Positions 33,582 through 43,373 are shown, numbered from the stretch's first letter. The stretch: 49,364 bases of DNA from Acetobacteraceae bacterium (GCA_019241425.1 JAFAXA010000202.1:1-49364); one strand, 5' to 3'. Numbers and translations are program-made. Notes: generated from the sequence alone by a model not told the origin.

Positions 33582-34043
33582 TTACGGAGCGCGCGAGGAC
33601 TGCAAGCGGATATAGGGTGGCGTGCCGCCCGCCGCCGGTTCACGCTCTGGCTCGGCTCGTGCGGCGCTCGCGCCGCCCTCCTGGTGCTGGCGGATCTTCT
33701 GTTCCGTCACCTCGTTGACGTGGTTCGCGAAGATCATCGCCGAATGAAACATCGCGGCGTCGGCCGCGCAGCGGCGCCATGCGCCGAGCATCCAGTCCTG
33801 TTGCGCGTGCAACAACGTGTTCAGATCGCGCGCCTCCCGCGCTTGCGCCAGCAGCGTTTGCGCGGCCAGCGCCGCCTCCCGCCGCCGGTTGATCCATTCG
33901 GAAACGCCGGCGTCGAGACCAACGAGCAGGTCGGCATAGTATCCAAGCAGCATCTCCGGCCCGTCGCTCGGCATCCACGCAGCAAATCCGTGCAGCAACG
34001 TTTTCTGCTGCTCCGTCAGGCTGAACCAGTTCTCGGACGCCAT
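33582..34043 (-). CDS. Phasin-like helical protein
   Basis: The 153-residue protein starts at ATG 34043, preceded by AGGAGA. It is nearly all amphipathic helix: LLVGLDAGVSEWINRRREAAL, LLAQAREARDLNTLLHAQQDWMLGAWRRCAADAAMFHSAM, IFANHVNEVTEQKIRQHQ. The pattern A-R-D-L-x-x-L-L-x-x-Q-x-x-W with a following long helix is that of phasins, the small proteins coating polyhydroxyalkanoate granules. A Glu/Pro/Ala-rich tail follows. No PHA synthase gene is nearby, so the assignment rests on sequence pattern alone. It is convergent with gntK (11 nt gap), and 106 nt separate it from the DedA gene. Confidence 0.65.
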   Translation of the reverse strand: MASENWFSLTEQQKTLLHGFAAWMPSDGPEMLLGYYADLLVGLDAGVSEWINRRREAALAAQTLLAQAREARDLNTLLHAQQDWMLGAWRRCAADAAMFHSAMIFANHVNEVTEQKIRQHQEGGASAARAEPEREPAAGGTPPYIRLQSSRAP

Positions 34044-34149
34044 TGCCGTTTCTCCTGTCCCGACTTCGTTGCGGCGGAACGCTGGGGCGGTGCTCGCCTC
34101 TTTACGCCACAAACGATAAACCATTCTTCCCCGCGCCAAAAGCCGAGCG

Positions 34150-34821
34150 TCACGGCCGCTGCTTCTCGCCGGACGGCCTGCGCCGGAAGGAGAACCACCT
34201 CTCGACGTTGGCGGAAGCGGCGAGCCGGTGCAACGCGAACAGCGCCCCGGCGGCTCCCAGAACAATCAGCCCGAGCAGCGCGGCATCCCGCCAGTCGCCC
34301 TCGCGCAGCCGCTCGATCGATAAGCCGGCGAACTGCGCCGGCAGCACATGCGCCGGCGCCCAAACCAGCGCGGAGGCGATATTCGCGAGCAAAAACCGGC
34401 CTTTCGGCATGCCGGCCATGCCGGCCACCAGCGGCACCGTCGAGCGCAGAACCGGGATGAAGCGGCACAACGCGACGCTCATCGCCCCGTAGCGCGCGAA
34501 GAAACGATGGGCGGTCGCCAGCAATTCCGGCCGCGACCGGAACGGCCACATCCCTGCGAGCCGATCCCGATAGCGGTAGCCGACCCAGAACGAGATGCCG
34601 TCGCCGATCACCGCGCCGAGCACGGACACAATGAGAATCGGCGTAATCGGCAGGCCCGCCATGGCGACCGCGCCCGCGACCGCCATCAGGATGTAGGTGC
34701 CCGGGATCAGCATCCCGAGAATGGCGACCGCCTCGATGACCGCCGCCGCGAACGCGACGGTGGTCGCGATCCAAGGGTCGCCGCCGATCAGATCGACGAC
34801 CTGGCCGAACCAGGATCCCAT
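34150..34821 (-). CDS. DedA family (SNARE-associated/VTT) membrane protein
   Basis: The 223-residue inner-membrane protein has the DedA arrangement: helices around VAFAAAVIEAVAILGMLIPGTYILM, then ITPILIVSVLGAVIGDGISFWVGYRYRDR with the conserved acidic residue and Gly-Asp. The re-entrant motif follows in FFARYGAMSVALCRFIPVLRSTVPLVAGMAGMPKGRFLLANIASALVWA, and a last helix in ALLGLIVLGAAGALFALH. DedA proteins support membrane homeostasis, polymyxin tolerance and undecaprenyl- or aminophospholipid flipping. It follows glcB by 9 nt on the same strand and is probably co-transcribed; a functional link with malate synthase is not obvious. Confidence 0.92.
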   Translation of the reverse strand: MGSWFGQVVDLIGGDPWIATTVAFAAAVIEAVAILGMLIPGTYILMAVAGAVAMAGLPITPILIVSVLGAVIGDGISFWVGYRYRDRLAGMWPFRSRPELLATAHRFFARYGAMSVALCRFIPVLRSTVPLVAGMAGMPKGRFLLANIASALVWAPAHVLPAQFAGLSIERLREGDWRDAALLGLIVLGAAGALFALHRLAASANVERWFSFRRRPSGEKQRP

Positions 34822-34830
34822 CGGCTCCGC

Positions 34831-36999
34831 TCAGGCGGCCGCCTTCGCCTCCCGCCGGCGTGCGCTCAGGATGAACTCGGTGTAGCCGTTCGGCTGCTCC
34901 CGGCCCTTGAACACAAGGTCGCAGGCCGCCTTGAAGGCCGGCCCGTCGAAGCCGGGCGCCATCGGCCGGTAGAGCGGATCGCCGGCGTTCTGCCGGTCGA
35001 CCACCTGCGCCATGCGCTTCAGCGTCGCCATCGCCTGCTCGTCGGAAACGATCCCGTGCCGCAGCCAGCTCGCGATGTGCTGGCTCGAAATGCGCAACGT
35101 CGCGCGATCCTCCATCAGCCCGACATCGTGGACGTCCGGCACCTTGGAGCAACCGACGCCCTGATCGATCCAGCGCACGACATAGCCGAGAATGCCCTGG
35201 CAATTGTTGTCCAGCTCCTCCTGCACCTCGTCAGGCTGCCAGTTCGGGCGATCGGCGATCGGCGGCGTGAGCAATTGCTCGAGCAGGGCCGGGTGAGTCT
35301 GCGCGGCCAATTCGGCCTGCCGCGCATGCACATCGGTTTCGTGGTAATGCAGCGCGTGCAGGGTGGCGGCGGTGGGGGAGGGAACCCAGGCGGTATTCGC
35401 GCCAGCGCGGGGATGGCCGCCCTTCTGTGCCAGCATGTCGGCCATCCGGTCCGGCGCCGCCCACATGCCCTTGCCGATCTGGGCCTTGCCGCGCAGTCCG
35501 CAGGCGAGGCCGATCGCGACGTTGCGATCCTCATACGCCTTGATCCACGGCGTATGCTTGATCTGCTCCTTGCGGATCACCGGACCCGCTTCCATCGAGG
35601 TATGGATCTCGTCGCCGGTGCGGTCCAGAAATCCGGTGTTGATAAAAACGACGCGGTCCTTCACCGCCGCGATGCACGCCTTGAGATTGGCCGAGGTGCG
35701 CCGCTCCTCGTCCATGATGCCGATCTTCAGCGTGTGCGGCGCGAGCCCGAGGATCGCTTCCACGCGGTCGAACAACTCGTTGGCGAACGCAACTTCCTCC
35801 GGCCCGTGCATCTTCGGCTTGACGATGTAGATGGAACCGGCGCGGCTGTTCTTCTCGGGCCGCTCGCTTTGCAGATCGTGCAAAGCGATCAGCGCCGTCA
35901 CCGCGCAATCGAGCATGCCTTCGGGAACCTCGTTCCCCTCCGCGTCGCGCACGGCGTCCGTGTACATGTGGTGTCCGACATTGCGCACCAGCATGAGGCT
36001 GCGGCCTGGCAAGGTGAACGTCTCGCCGGACGGACCGTTATAGGTCCGGTCCGGATTGAGGGTGCGGGTGACGGTCTTGCCGCCTTTCTCGAAGCGGTCC
36101 TGAAGATCGCCCTTCATCAAACCAAGCCAGTTGCGGTAGGCGCCGACCTTGTCGCCGGCATCCACGGTCGCCACCGAATCCTCGCAATCCTCGATGGTGG
36201 TCAGCGCCGCCTCGAGCACCACGTCGGAAATCCCGGCCGGGTCATCCGCGCCGATCGGGTGGTTGCGGTTGACATGAATCTCGATATGCAGCCCGTTATG
36301 CTTCAGCAGCACGACGGTCGGCGCGGCGGCATCGCCCTGATAGCCGGCGAACTGACCGGGGTCCCGCAACCCGGTGCGGCTTCCCGCCTTCAGCGCGACC
36401 GCGAGTTTGCCGCCTTCCACGGCGAAGCCGGCGGCATCGGCGTGGCTTCCCTCCGCCAAGGGCACGGCGCCGTCCAGGATCTCCCGCGCTCGGGCAACGA
36501 CCTTGGCCGCGCGTCCTTTATCCAAGCCGCCGCCCGCCGCCGAGGCCGGATCGCGCGGCAGCGCGTCCGTGCCGTACAGCGCGTCGTGCAGGCTGCCCCA
36601 GCGCGCATTGGCGGCGTTCAGCGCGTAACGGGCGTTGGTCACGGGAACCACGAGCTGCGGCCCGGGCACCGACGCAATTTCCGGGTCCACATTCGCGGTG
36701 GCGACCGTCACCTCGTCCGGCTCCGGCTGCAAATAGCCGATCTCACGCAGGAACCCGAGATAGGCCGGCTCGTGGATCGGCTTTCCGCGATGCTGGTCGT
36801 GCCACGCATCGATCTTCGCCTGCAGCGCGTCACGCTTCGCGAGCAACGCCTTGTTGCGCGGCGCGAGATCGCCGACCAGGGACGAGAAGCCGTTCCAGAA
36901 TGCGTCGGTCGTCATCCCGAGCCCCGGCAGCGCCTCGTTGCCGATGAAATCGTGCAGCTCACCCGCGATGGTCAGGTTCGATTGCTTCACCGTGCTCAT
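34831..36999 (-). CDS. glcB: Malate synthase G
   Basis: The 722-residue enzyme condenses glyoxylate with acetyl-CoA to malate. It starts [21 protein letters not shown] at ATG 36999, preceded by GGAGAG; the length is typical for isoform G. Key regions are [53 protein letters not shown] (active-site Arg), [39 protein letters not shown] (metal-binding Glu), and the C-terminal [28 protein letters not shown] with catalytic Asp. No isocitrate lyase gene is in the window, so it may serve glycolate/glyoxylate use, an ICL elsewhere, or the ethylmalonyl-CoA route. Confidence 0.97.
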   Translation of the reverse strand: MSTVKQSNLTIAGELHDFIGNEALPGLGMTTDAFWNGFSSLVGDLAPRNKALLAKRDALQAKIDAWHDQHRGKPIHEPAYLGFLREIGYLQPEPDEVTVATANVDPEIASVPGPQLVVPVTNARYALNAANARWGSLHDALYGTDALPRDPASAAGGGLDKGRAAKVVARAREILDGAVPLAEGSHADAAGFAVEGGKLAVALKAGSRTGLRDPGQFAGYQGDAAAPTVVLLKHNGLHIEIHVNRNHPIGADDPAGISDVVLEAALTTIEDCEDSVATVDAGDKVGAYRNWLGLMKGDLQDRFEKGGKTVTRTLNPDRTYNGPSGETFTLPGRSLMLVRNVGHHMYTDAVRDAEGNEVPEGMLDCAVTALIALHDLQSERPEKNSRAGSIYIVKPKMHGPEEVAFANELFDRVEAILGLAPHTLKIGIMDEERRTSANLKACIAAVKDRVVFINTGFLDRTGDEIHTSMEAGPVIRKEQIKHTPWIKAYEDRNVAIGLACGLRGKAQIGKGMWAAPDRMADMLAQKGGHPRAGANTAWVPSPTAATLHALHYHETDVHARQAELAAQTHPALLEQLLTPPIADRPNWQPDEVQEELDNNCQGILGYVVRWIDQGVGCSKVPDVHDVGLMEDRATLRISSQHIASWLRHGIVSDEQAMATLKRMAQVVDRQNAGDPLYRPMAPGFDGPAFKAACDLVFKGREQPNGYTEFILSARRREAKAAA

Positions 37000-37147
37000 T
37001 GTCCGCTTCTCTCCGGGCTGGGGGCGAAGGCTTGCAGCCATGCCGTCGGTTGATGTTCGGGGGCCGCGCCGCCGCGTCCCGGTCGGCCCTGCTTGCCAAC
37101 GGACGAAGCGAATGGCGCGGCACAGGTTTTCCCGTCGGGGCGACTGT

Positions 37148-37164
37148 CACGGCACGTTGCCGTG
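37148..37164. repeat. Short perfect hairpin upstream of glcB
   Basis: CACGGCA-CGT-TGCCGTG is a perfect 7-bp inverted repeat in the 205-nt stretch between the M20 peptidase stop and the glcB start. No T tract follows on either strand. It could be an operator for glcB or a weak terminator for the peptidase gene. The rest of the gap shows no supported gene. Confidence 0.35.
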
Positions 37165-37204
37165 AGCCATACGGGCGAATGGCGAACGCGCTGCATGGCG
37201 GCGC

Positions 37205-38635
37205 TCAGGCGGCGGCTTGCAGCGGCCGCCGGGGCAGGCCCGCGAACTTGGCGAGCAGCCGGGCATGCGACCGCGCGCCTCGGCGAAAGCACGTCAACTC
37301 GAACTTTTCGTTGGGGCCGTGCATCTGATCGTCGGCAAGGCCGAAGCCCATCAGAACCGTATCGACGTCGAGGATGCGGCGGAACGAGGAGACCACCGGG
37401 ATCGAGCCGCCGCTGCCCATCAGCAGGGCAGGGCGGCCATACTCCTCGGCCAGCGCGGTGCGCGCGGCCGCGACATACGGGCTGTCCGCGCGCACGGCGA
37501 TCGCTGGCGTGGCGCTGAACACCTCCCAGCTCAGCCGCGCGTCCGGCGGCAGGCGCGCCTCCACGAAGCGGCGAGCGGCCGCGGCGATGCGATCCGGATT
37601 CTGGTCGGGCACCAGCCGCAACGACAGTTTCGCCGAAGCCTCGGACGGGATGACGGTTTTGGCGCCCGCCTCGGTATAGCCGCCCCAGATGCCGTTGATG
37701 TCGGCGGTCGGGCGGCTCCACAGGCGTTGCAAGGCCGGACGTTCCCTTTCCCCGGCGGGCGAGGAAAGCCCGACCGCGCCGAGAAATGCCCCCTCATCGA
37801 ACGAAAGCCGGTCCCAGTCGGCGGCCTGATCGGCCGAAAGCTCGCACACGTCGTCGTAAAAGCCCGGAATGCGGATGCGCCCGGTTTCGTCGTGCAGATC
37901 GCCGAGCGCACGCGTCAGGGCGTTGATCGGGTTCAGCGCCGCGCCGCCATAGATCCCCGAATGGAGATCGCGCGCCGGTCCGCGAACGGTCATTTGCACA
38001 TAGATCATGCCACGCAAGCCGGTGGTGATTGCGGGCGTATCGATGTCCCACATACCGGTGTCGCTCACCAGCGCCACGTCGGCGTTCAGTGCTCCGCCCG
38101 CTTCGGCGAGCCACGGTTCGAAATTGACACTGCCGACCTCCTCTTCTCCTTCCATCAGCACCGTGACCCGGGCAGGGATGCCGCCGCCGGTCTCGTGCCA
38201 GGCCCGCAGCGCCTCGACAAACATCATCACCTGGCCTTTGTCGTCCACGGCGCCGCGCGCCACCACGCGCTCGCCACGCGGGCCTCCCGCAAGCGCCGGC
38301 TCGAAAGGCGGGCTGGTCCAGAGATCGAGCGGCTCGGCCGGCTGCACGTCGTAATGGCCATAGAACAGCACGTGCGGCCCGGCATAGCCGTCCGGTCCCG
38401 GATGCCGGGCGAGCACCAAAGGCTGTCCCTTCGTCGGCACGATCTCCGCCGCGAAGCCGAGCCCTGCCAACTGGTCGCGAAACCAGGCAGCGGCGCGGAG
38501 GCAATCGCCGGCATGAGCCGGCTGCGCGCTGACGCTCGGGATGCGCAGAACGTCGAACAAGCGGGCCTGCGCCTGCGGCAGGTTGTCGTCGATCGCCCGC
38601 AGCACCGCGCCGATCCGGTTCGTTGCCCCGTCCAT
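37205..38635 (-). CDS. M20 family metallopeptidase (dipeptidase)
   Basis: The 476-residue cytosolic metallohydrolase shows all M20 dizinc positions: LFYGHYDVQPAEPLDLWTSPPFEP (His, Asp), VVARGAVDDKGQVMMFVEA (bridging Asp), LMEGEEEVGSVNFEPWL (catalytic and metal Glu), LVSDTGMWD (Asp) and the final His in DDQMHGPNEKFEL. The lid domain contains HSGIYGGAALNPINAL. This CNDP/PepV-like subgroup acts on dipeptides. It starts 7 nt after the TetR regulator stop, so the two are probably transcribed together. A TetR-peptidase pairing may respond to a small peptide or an N-acyl amino acid. Confidence 0.93.
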   Translation of the reverse strand: MDGATNRIGAVLRAIDDNLPQAQARLFDVLRIPSVSAQPAHAGDCLRAAAWFRDQLAGLGFAAEIVPTKGQPLVLARHPGPDGYAGPHVLFYGHYDVQPAEPLDLWTSPPFEPALAGGPRGERVVARGAVDDKGQVMMFVEALRAWHETGGGIPARVTVLMEGEEEVGSVNFEPWLAEAGGALNADVALVSDTGMWDIDTPAITTGLRGMIYVQMTVRGPARDLHSGIYGGAALNPINALTRALGDLHDETGRIRIPGFYDDVCELSADQAADWDRLSFDEGAFLGAVGLSSPAGERERPALQRLWSRPTADINGIWGGYTEAGAKTVIPSEASAKLSLRLVPDQNPDRIAAAARRFVEARLPPDARLSWEVFSATPAIAVRADSPYVAAARTALAEEYGRPALLMGSGGSIPVVSSFRRILDVDTVLMGFGLADDQMHGPNEKFELTCFRRGARSHARLLAKFAGLPRRPLQAAA

Positions 38636-38642
38636 GCGAATG

Positions 38643-39299
38643 CTAGGCGCGATACGTGCCGAGGAACATGTCGACGGAGGTATTCACGACCCGGTCCAGT
38701 TCGTCCGGATCGAGGGCGTCGAGCATGTTGAGCCGCCGTCGCATGACGATGCGGGTCTGGCACAGGGCAAAGAATTGCTCGGCCGCGAACTCCGGATCGG
38801 GCACGGCCAGATTGCCCTTTCTGGTCTCCTTGTCGAGCCAATCGGCCATGCTGCGGACGGCGCGCGCGGGGCCGGCGTTGAAGAACAGCCGGGCAAGCTC
38901 GGGAAACTTGAAGGCCTCGGAGATGACGACGCGGTAGATCGTCAGGGACGGCGCCGAGAGCATGAGCTGGATCATCCGTCGGCCGATATCGCGGAGCGCG
39001 TCGGCCGGGTTGTCGTGACCGTCGATGACGCCGAACAGGGCGCTGATTTTGTGGTCGCAGACCTCGTTCACGTAAGCCGAAAACAGGGCCGCTTTGCTGT
39101 CGAAGTAGTTGTACAGCGTGCCCTTCGAGACGCCGGCGACCTGGGCGATGCGGGACATGCTGGCGCCCTCATAGCCGTCGGACGCGAATACCTCGACCGC
39201 ACCGGCCATGATCTGCGCCCGCTTTTCCGGCAGCAGGACGGGAAAGATGTCCGCCGTCTGCAGGCTGCCGCGATGCTCGTCCGACCCGCGGTTCGCCAT
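38643..39299 (-). CDS. TetR/AcrR family transcriptional regulator
   Basis: The 218-residue protein starts MANRGSDEHRGSLQTADIFP at ATG 39299. The N-terminal HTH domain reads KRAQIMAGAVEVFASDGYEGASMSRIAQVAGVSKGTLYNYFDSKAALFSAYV, the classic TetR DNA-binding region. The C-terminal ligand and dimer domain (about 75-218) includes RDIGRRMIQLML, VVISEAFKFPELARLFFNAGP and a TetR_C-like pattern close to AcrR C-terminal families. It is divergent from the photolyase gene across 153 nt and precedes the M20 peptidase by 7 nt. The operator is probably in the divergent region, but I see no convincing palindrome there. Confidence 0.93.
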   Translation of the reverse strand: MANRGSDEHRGSLQTADIFPVLLPEKRAQIMAGAVEVFASDGYEGASMSRIAQVAGVSKGTLYNYFDSKAALFSAYVNEVCDHKISALFGVIDGHDNPADALRDIGRRMIQLMLSAPSLTIYRVVISEAFKFPELARLFFNAGPARAVRSMADWLDKETRKGNLAVPDPEFAAEQFFALCQTRIVMRRRLNMLDALDPDELDRVVNTSVDMFLGTYRA

Positions 39300-39452
39300 C
39301 CGCCGTCTACCGATGTCCCTCTGAGTGCGTCCGACCTGAATGCACCCGGCGCGGGGCCAGGGCAACCCCTGCTCGGGGCGGGACTGCCGCGCAGGGTGAC
39401 AGGCTGCCGGTTGCGCACATATCGCAATCGCAAGGGCGAAGGAAGACGGGGA

Positions 39453-40901
39453 ATGGCCAACGCGGCGCGGCCGGTCGTGCTCTGGTTTCGGGGCGATCTC
39501 CGTCTGCGGGATCAGGGCGCCGTGGCGGCGGCGGTCGCCACTGGGCAGCCGGTCGTCCCGCTCTACGTGCTCGACGACGAGACGCCGGGGCGCTGGCGTT
39601 TGGGCGGAGCGAGCCGGTGGTGGCTGGACGGCAGCCTTCGATCGCTCGCGGCGGATCTCGCGGGCGCCGGCAGCCAACTGGTTCTGCGCCGGGGCGAGAC
39701 GGTGGCCGCCCTCTCTGGCCTCGTGCACGAGACCGGTGCGACGGCGGTGTTCGCAGGCGTTGCGGTCGAGCCGTGGGCGCGCGCCCTGTCCGAGCGGCTC
39801 GAAACGGCGATGCGCCAGTCGGGCGTCGCGGTTCACTGGCACCGCACGGTCAGCCTGTTCGATGCAGACGCAATCCGAACCCAGTCGAACGGGCCGTATT
39901 CGGTGTATTCGCCGTTCGCGCGCGCCTGCTTCGCACGCCAACCGCCGCGGCCGCCGAGCGACGCGCCCGCACGCATTCTGGCCGGACCCGATTGCTCGTC
40001 GGACGATCTGAACTCTTGGAAGCTGACACCGACAAGCCCGGATTGGGCCGGCGGGTTGCGGGAAAGCTGGATGCCCGGCGAGGGCGGCGCCCGCGTGCAA
40101 CTGCGGCGCTTCGTCGCCGATGCGCTGGGACAATACGATGGCACTCGCAACGTTCCATCCGTCGAAGGCACGTCGCGCCTGTCGCCGCATCTGCATTTCG
40201 GCGAGATCTCGGCGGGCGAGGTCTGGCACGCCGCGCGTGGGGCCGCCGCCGATACCGGCAAGCCGCTCGAAACGTTTCTGAAAGAGGTGTTGTGGCGGGA
40301 GTTTTCCATGCACCTGCTCTGGCACCATCCCCGCCTGCCGGAAGAACCGTTGCGCCGCGAGTTCGGGTCGATGCCGTTCCGGCAGGACCGGGCCGCATTG
40401 GCGGCCTGGCGGCGCGGGCGCACGGGAATCCCGATGGTGGACGCCGGTATGCGGCAGCTCTGGCAAACCGGCTGGATGCACAACCGGGTCCGGCTGGTGG
40501 TGGCAAGCTTTCTCGTGAAACATCTGCTCATTAGTTGGCAGGAAGGCGAGAGCTGGTTCTGGGACACGCTCGTTGACGCCGATCTCGCGAGCAACAGCGC
40601 CAACTGGCAATGGATCGCCGGATGCGGTGCCGACGCCGCCCCCTATTTCCGCGTCTTCAATCCGGCCTTGCAGGGCGCGAAGTTCGATCCGAGCGGCGAT
40701 TATGTGCGGCGTTTCGTCCCGGAACTGACGCGGCTCGGCAAGCAGTACATTCATACGCCCTGGGACGCGCCGGAGACGGTGCTGGCTGAGGCCGGTGTGC
40801 GCGTCGGGGAAACCTATCCACGCCCGATCGTGGGGCTCGAAGCGGGGCGGAACCGGGCGTTGGCGGCCTATCGGTCACTCGACCGTGTGGGCGCGGGCTG
40901 A
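39453..40901 (+). CDS. phrB: Deoxyribodipyrimidine photolyase, class I (CPD type)
   Basis: The 482-residue flavoprotein repairs UV-induced cyclobutane pyrimidine dimers with blue light. The start is ATG 39453, after GGAAG; longer readings enter the divergent region. The N-terminal antenna domain begins VVLWFRGDLRLRDQGAV. The FAD domain has GTSRLSPHLHFGEISAGEVWHAA, FLKEVLWREFSMHLLWHHP, GMRQLWQTGWMHNRVRLVVASFLVKHLLISW and the class I signature DTLVDADLASNSANWQWIAGCGADAAPYFRVFNP. These contain the FAD-binding Asn/Asp and electron-transfer Trp residues. A second, Fe-S-type photolyase is encoded 0.8 kb downstream on the other strand. Confidence 0.96.
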   Translation: MANAARPVVLWFRGDLRLRDQGAVAAAVATGQPVVPLYVLDDETPGRWRLGGASRWWLDGSLRSLAADLAGAGSQLVLRRGETVAALSGLVHETGATAVFAGVAVEPWARALSERLETAMRQSGVAVHWHRTVSLFDADAIRTQSNGPYSVYSPFARACFARQPPRPPSDAPARILAGPDCSSDDLNSWKLTPTSPDWAGGLRESWMPGEGGARVQLRRFVADALGQYDGTRNVPSVEGTSRLSPHLHFGEISAGEVWHAARGAAADTGKPLETFLKEVLWREFSMHLLWHHPRLPEEPLRREFGSMPFRQDRAALAAWRRGRTGIPMVDAGMRQLWQTGWMHNRVRLVVASFLVKHLLISWQEGESWFWDTLVDADLASNSANWQWIAGCGADAAPYFRVFNPALQGAKFDPSGDYVRRFVPELTRLGKQYIHTPWDAPETVLAEAGVRVGETYPRPIVGLEAGRNRALAAYRSLDRVGAG

Positions 40902-40960
40902 GGCCGCGTGACCGTGTCATCGAATGGAAACCGTTCGCCGGCAACCGGCCTTATGGTCAT

Positions 40961-41674
40961 ATGGACATGCAGAGCGCGAACGGTGCAGCGGCTCTGACCG
41001 TGCCGCCCAACACGCCGCTCCGCATCGTCGGCGACGTTCACGGCGACGCGACTGCCTTCGCGTACGCCGCCGCGACCGATCGTTTCGTTGTGCAACTCGG
41101 CGATCTGGTCGATTGCGGACCCGACAGCGCCGAAGCGCTGCGGATCATGTTCCGGATGATCGACGAAGGACGCGGACTGTTTCTGCTCGGCAACCACGAT
41201 CTGAAGCTCGCGCGGGTACTGGCCGGGCAGGCGGTCCGGCTCACCGGCGAGCTGGCGGACACGATAGAACAGCTCGACCAGGCGCTGAAACAGCGGCTGC
41301 TGGCCGAGGTGCTACGCGCGCCGCGCTGGCTGCGCAGCGGTTCGCATTTTTTCGTTCATGCCGGGTTTCACACGGCGATGCTGGAGGAAACCGCGCCCGC
41401 CGCTGATCTCGGACGCCCGGCGGGTGCGGTGTCCCGCGCCCTGTTCGGCGAACCGACCGGGCGGATCCAGCCGGACGGCTTCCCCGAGCGGAGCCTGCGC
41501 TGGGTGGATCGCATTCCGGCCGGTATCACCGTCTATTGCGGCCACGACCGGCGAAGTTTCGACGGTCGTCCCTATGTACGCCACGGCCGGGGCGGCGGCA
41601 CGGCCGTTTTCCTCGACACGGGCGCGGGCAAGGGCGGTCATCTGTCCTGGATCGACCTGCCGCCCTCCGCCTGA
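40961..41674 (+). CDS. PrpE-like metallophosphoesterase
   Basis: The 237-residue calcineurin-like phosphoesterase starts at ATG 40961. Metal motifs are RIVGDVHGDATAFAYA (GDVHG), VVQLGDLVDCGPDSAEAL (GDLVD), GLFLLGNHDLKLAR (GNHD), FFVHAGFH and ITVYCGHDRRS. Its arrangement and size match bis(5'-nucleosyl)-tetraphosphatase PrpE or serine/threonine phosphatase-like proteins of the PPP group. It is 59 nt downstream of the photolyase on the same strand and could share its transcript. Np4N molecules accumulate in stress, so a role in the same UV/oxidative response is possible but unproven. Confidence 0.88.
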   Translation: MDMQSANGAAALTVPPNTPLRIVGDVHGDATAFAYAAATDRFVVQLGDLVDCGPDSAEALRIMFRMIDEGRGLFLLGNHDLKLARVLAGQAVRLTGELADTIEQLDQALKQRLLAEVLRAPRWLRSGSHFFVHAGFHTAMLEETAPAADLGRPAGAVSRALFGEPTGRIQPDGFPERSLRWVDRIPAGITVYCGHDRRSFDGRPYVRHGRGGGTAVFLDTGAGKGGHLSWIDLPPSA

Positions 41675-41681
41675 TCTTCGC

Positions 41682-43286
41682 TCACGGCCGGGCGCCCGTA
41701 TCGAGGGACGCGAGGAACGCGGCCGCCTGCTCGCGGATCGCCGCGCGTTTCTCCGGGTCCATGCGCTCCCAGCCGCGCAACGGCATCGCCATGCGCGGAT
41801 TGGCGGCGAACCGGTCGGCGTGCCGGGCGATGAAGTCCCAATACAGGAAATTGAACGGACACGCGCGCTCGCCCGTGGTTTTCGTCACGTCATAAGCGCA
41901 GTGGCCGCAATAGTCGCTCATACGATTGATGTAGGCGCCGGAAGCGGCGTACGGCTTGGAGCCGACGATGCCGCCATCGGCGAATTGCGACATGCCGCGC
42001 GTGTTGGGCATTTCTACCCACTCATAAGCGTCCGCGTAGACGATCAGGTACCAAAGATCCGTCTCGTCCGGATGCACCCCGGCCAGCAGCGCGAAATTGC
42101 CGGTCACCATCAGCCGCTGGATGTGATGGGCGTGCGCGTACTCCCGCGTCTGCCCGACGACCTGACGCAGGCATTCCATCTTGGTGTCGGCCGACCAATA
42201 GAGCCACGGTAGCTGCCGCCTCGCGCCGAGTGCGTTGAGCTTGGCGTAGCCGGGCATATGCATCCAATAGATACCGCGCATGAACTCGCGCCAGCCGATG
42301 ATCTGGCGAATATAGCCTTCGGCGGCATTGAGCGGCACGGCGCCGCGCCGGAACGCCGCCTCCACGTCTCGGCAAATGGGAAGCGGTTGCAGCAGCCCGA
42401 GATTGAGCGAGGTCGAGACCAGGCTGTGGAACAGATGCGGCGCATCGCGCCTCATCGCATCCTGCCAATCGCCGAAGAACGGCAACCTGTTGGCGATGAA
42501 ATCGTCGAGCGCCATCTTTGCATCCCGCGCCGTCACAGGATAGCCGAAACCATCGACGCGGCCGAAATGCGACCGGAAGCGATCCGCGACCATGCCCATC
42601 ACCTCGCCGGTGATCTCGTCCGGCGCGAAATGCAGCAGTGGCGGCGGCTCGACCGTGGCGGGCAAGCGCTTGCGGTTCTCGGTGTCGTAGTTCCAGCGCC
42701 CGCCTTCCGGCTGATCGCCGTTCATCAGCAGGCCCGTTTGCCGCCGCATTTCGCGATAGAAGAATTCCATGCGCAGCGTGCGCTTGCCCTGCGCCCACGC
42801 CCGAAATGATTGCACGCGGCAGATAAAGCGCGTGTCGTCGCGAATCTCGACCTCGATTCCGGATGCCTTCTGCCAGCCGCGCATGTCGTCGAGCACCCGC
42901 CATTCGCCGGGTTCCGTTGCGACCACGCGCTCCGGATTGAAGCGCGCGATCGCCCGCAGCACTTCGCCGCGCAGCGTGCCGGTGTTGCCCCGGTCGAGCA
43001 GCCGCGTATAGGCGACGCGAATGCCACGCGAGGCGAGAGCGCGCGCGAAATGCCGCATACCGGACAGCACGAGCACGATTTTCTTTGGATGGTGCATGAC
43101 ATAGGTGCACTCATCCATCACTTCGGCGAGAAGAACGGTGTCGCGCGCCGGGTCGAGGCCTTCCAGCGCCGACAGGTTGCGTGAGAGCTGGTCCCCGAGC
43201 ACGACCCGCAGCGTGCCGCCGCCGGGCTCTGATGCAGCCGCCGACGCAGCCAAGGAAATCCGTCGGTCCCGCTGGTCGGATGGCAT
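41682..43286 (-). CDS. Iron-sulfur bacterial cryptochrome/(6-4) photolyase (FeS-BCP family)
   Basis: The 534-residue flavoprotein starts MPSDQRDRRI at ATG 43286 (a TTG three codons earlier is possible). The N-terminal domain has LRVVLGDQLSRNLSALEGLDPARD. The four cluster cysteines are C372 (MECLRQ), C460 and C463 (DYCGHCAYDVTKTTGERA) and C476 (RACPFNFLYWDFI). Their spacing equals that of Agrobacterium PhrB (C350, C438, C441, C454) with a constant offset of 22. Other signatures are IGWREFMRGIYWMHMPGYA and LMVTGNFALLAGVHPDE. It lacks a conventional class I C-terminus. Members repair (6-4) lesions or act in light signalling. It is convergent with the phosphoesterase (7 nt gap). Confidence 0.94.
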   Translation of the reverse strand: MPSDQRDRRISLAASAAASEPGGGTLRVVLGDQLSRNLSALEGLDPARDTVLLAEVMDECTYVMHHPKKIVLVLSGMRHFARALASRGIRVAYTRLLDRGNTGTLRGEVLRAIARFNPERVVATEPGEWRVLDDMRGWQKASGIEVEIRDDTRFICRVQSFRAWAQGKRTLRMEFFYREMRRQTGLLMNGDQPEGGRWNYDTENRKRLPATVEPPPLLHFAPDEITGEVMGMVADRFRSHFGRVDGFGYPVTARDAKMALDDFIANRLPFFGDWQDAMRRDAPHLFHSLVSTSLNLGLLQPLPICRDVEAAFRRGAVPLNAAEGYIRQIIGWREFMRGIYWMHMPGYAKLNALGARRQLPWLYWSADTKMECLRQVVGQTREYAHAHHIQRLMVTGNFALLAGVHPDETDLWYLIVYADAYEWVEMPNTRGMSQFADGGIVGSKPYAASGAYINRMSDYCGHCAYDVTKTTGERACPFNFLYWDFIARHADRFAANPRMAMPLRGWERMDPEKRAAIREQAAAFLASLDTGARP

Positions 43287-43373
43287 CACGAACAATCATG
43301 GGCATGGAGGCGGGCAGGACAAGGCTTCGGCCGCATGGCAGAATGCGCCGGGAAAGGGGTTTGTTGCCGGCCC

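Noticed and set aside
34348-37053. A 901-codon plus-strand ORF opposite DedA and malate synthase G
   Set aside because: It spans two well-supported minus-strand genes and their gap, has no domain signature, and reads as Arg/His/Val/Ala-rich antisense.
38643-40754. A 703-codon minus-strand reading ending in the TetR regulator
   Set aside because: Only the last 218 codons are real; the part opposite the photolyase is antisense noise. The ATG at 39299 gives a normal TetR length.
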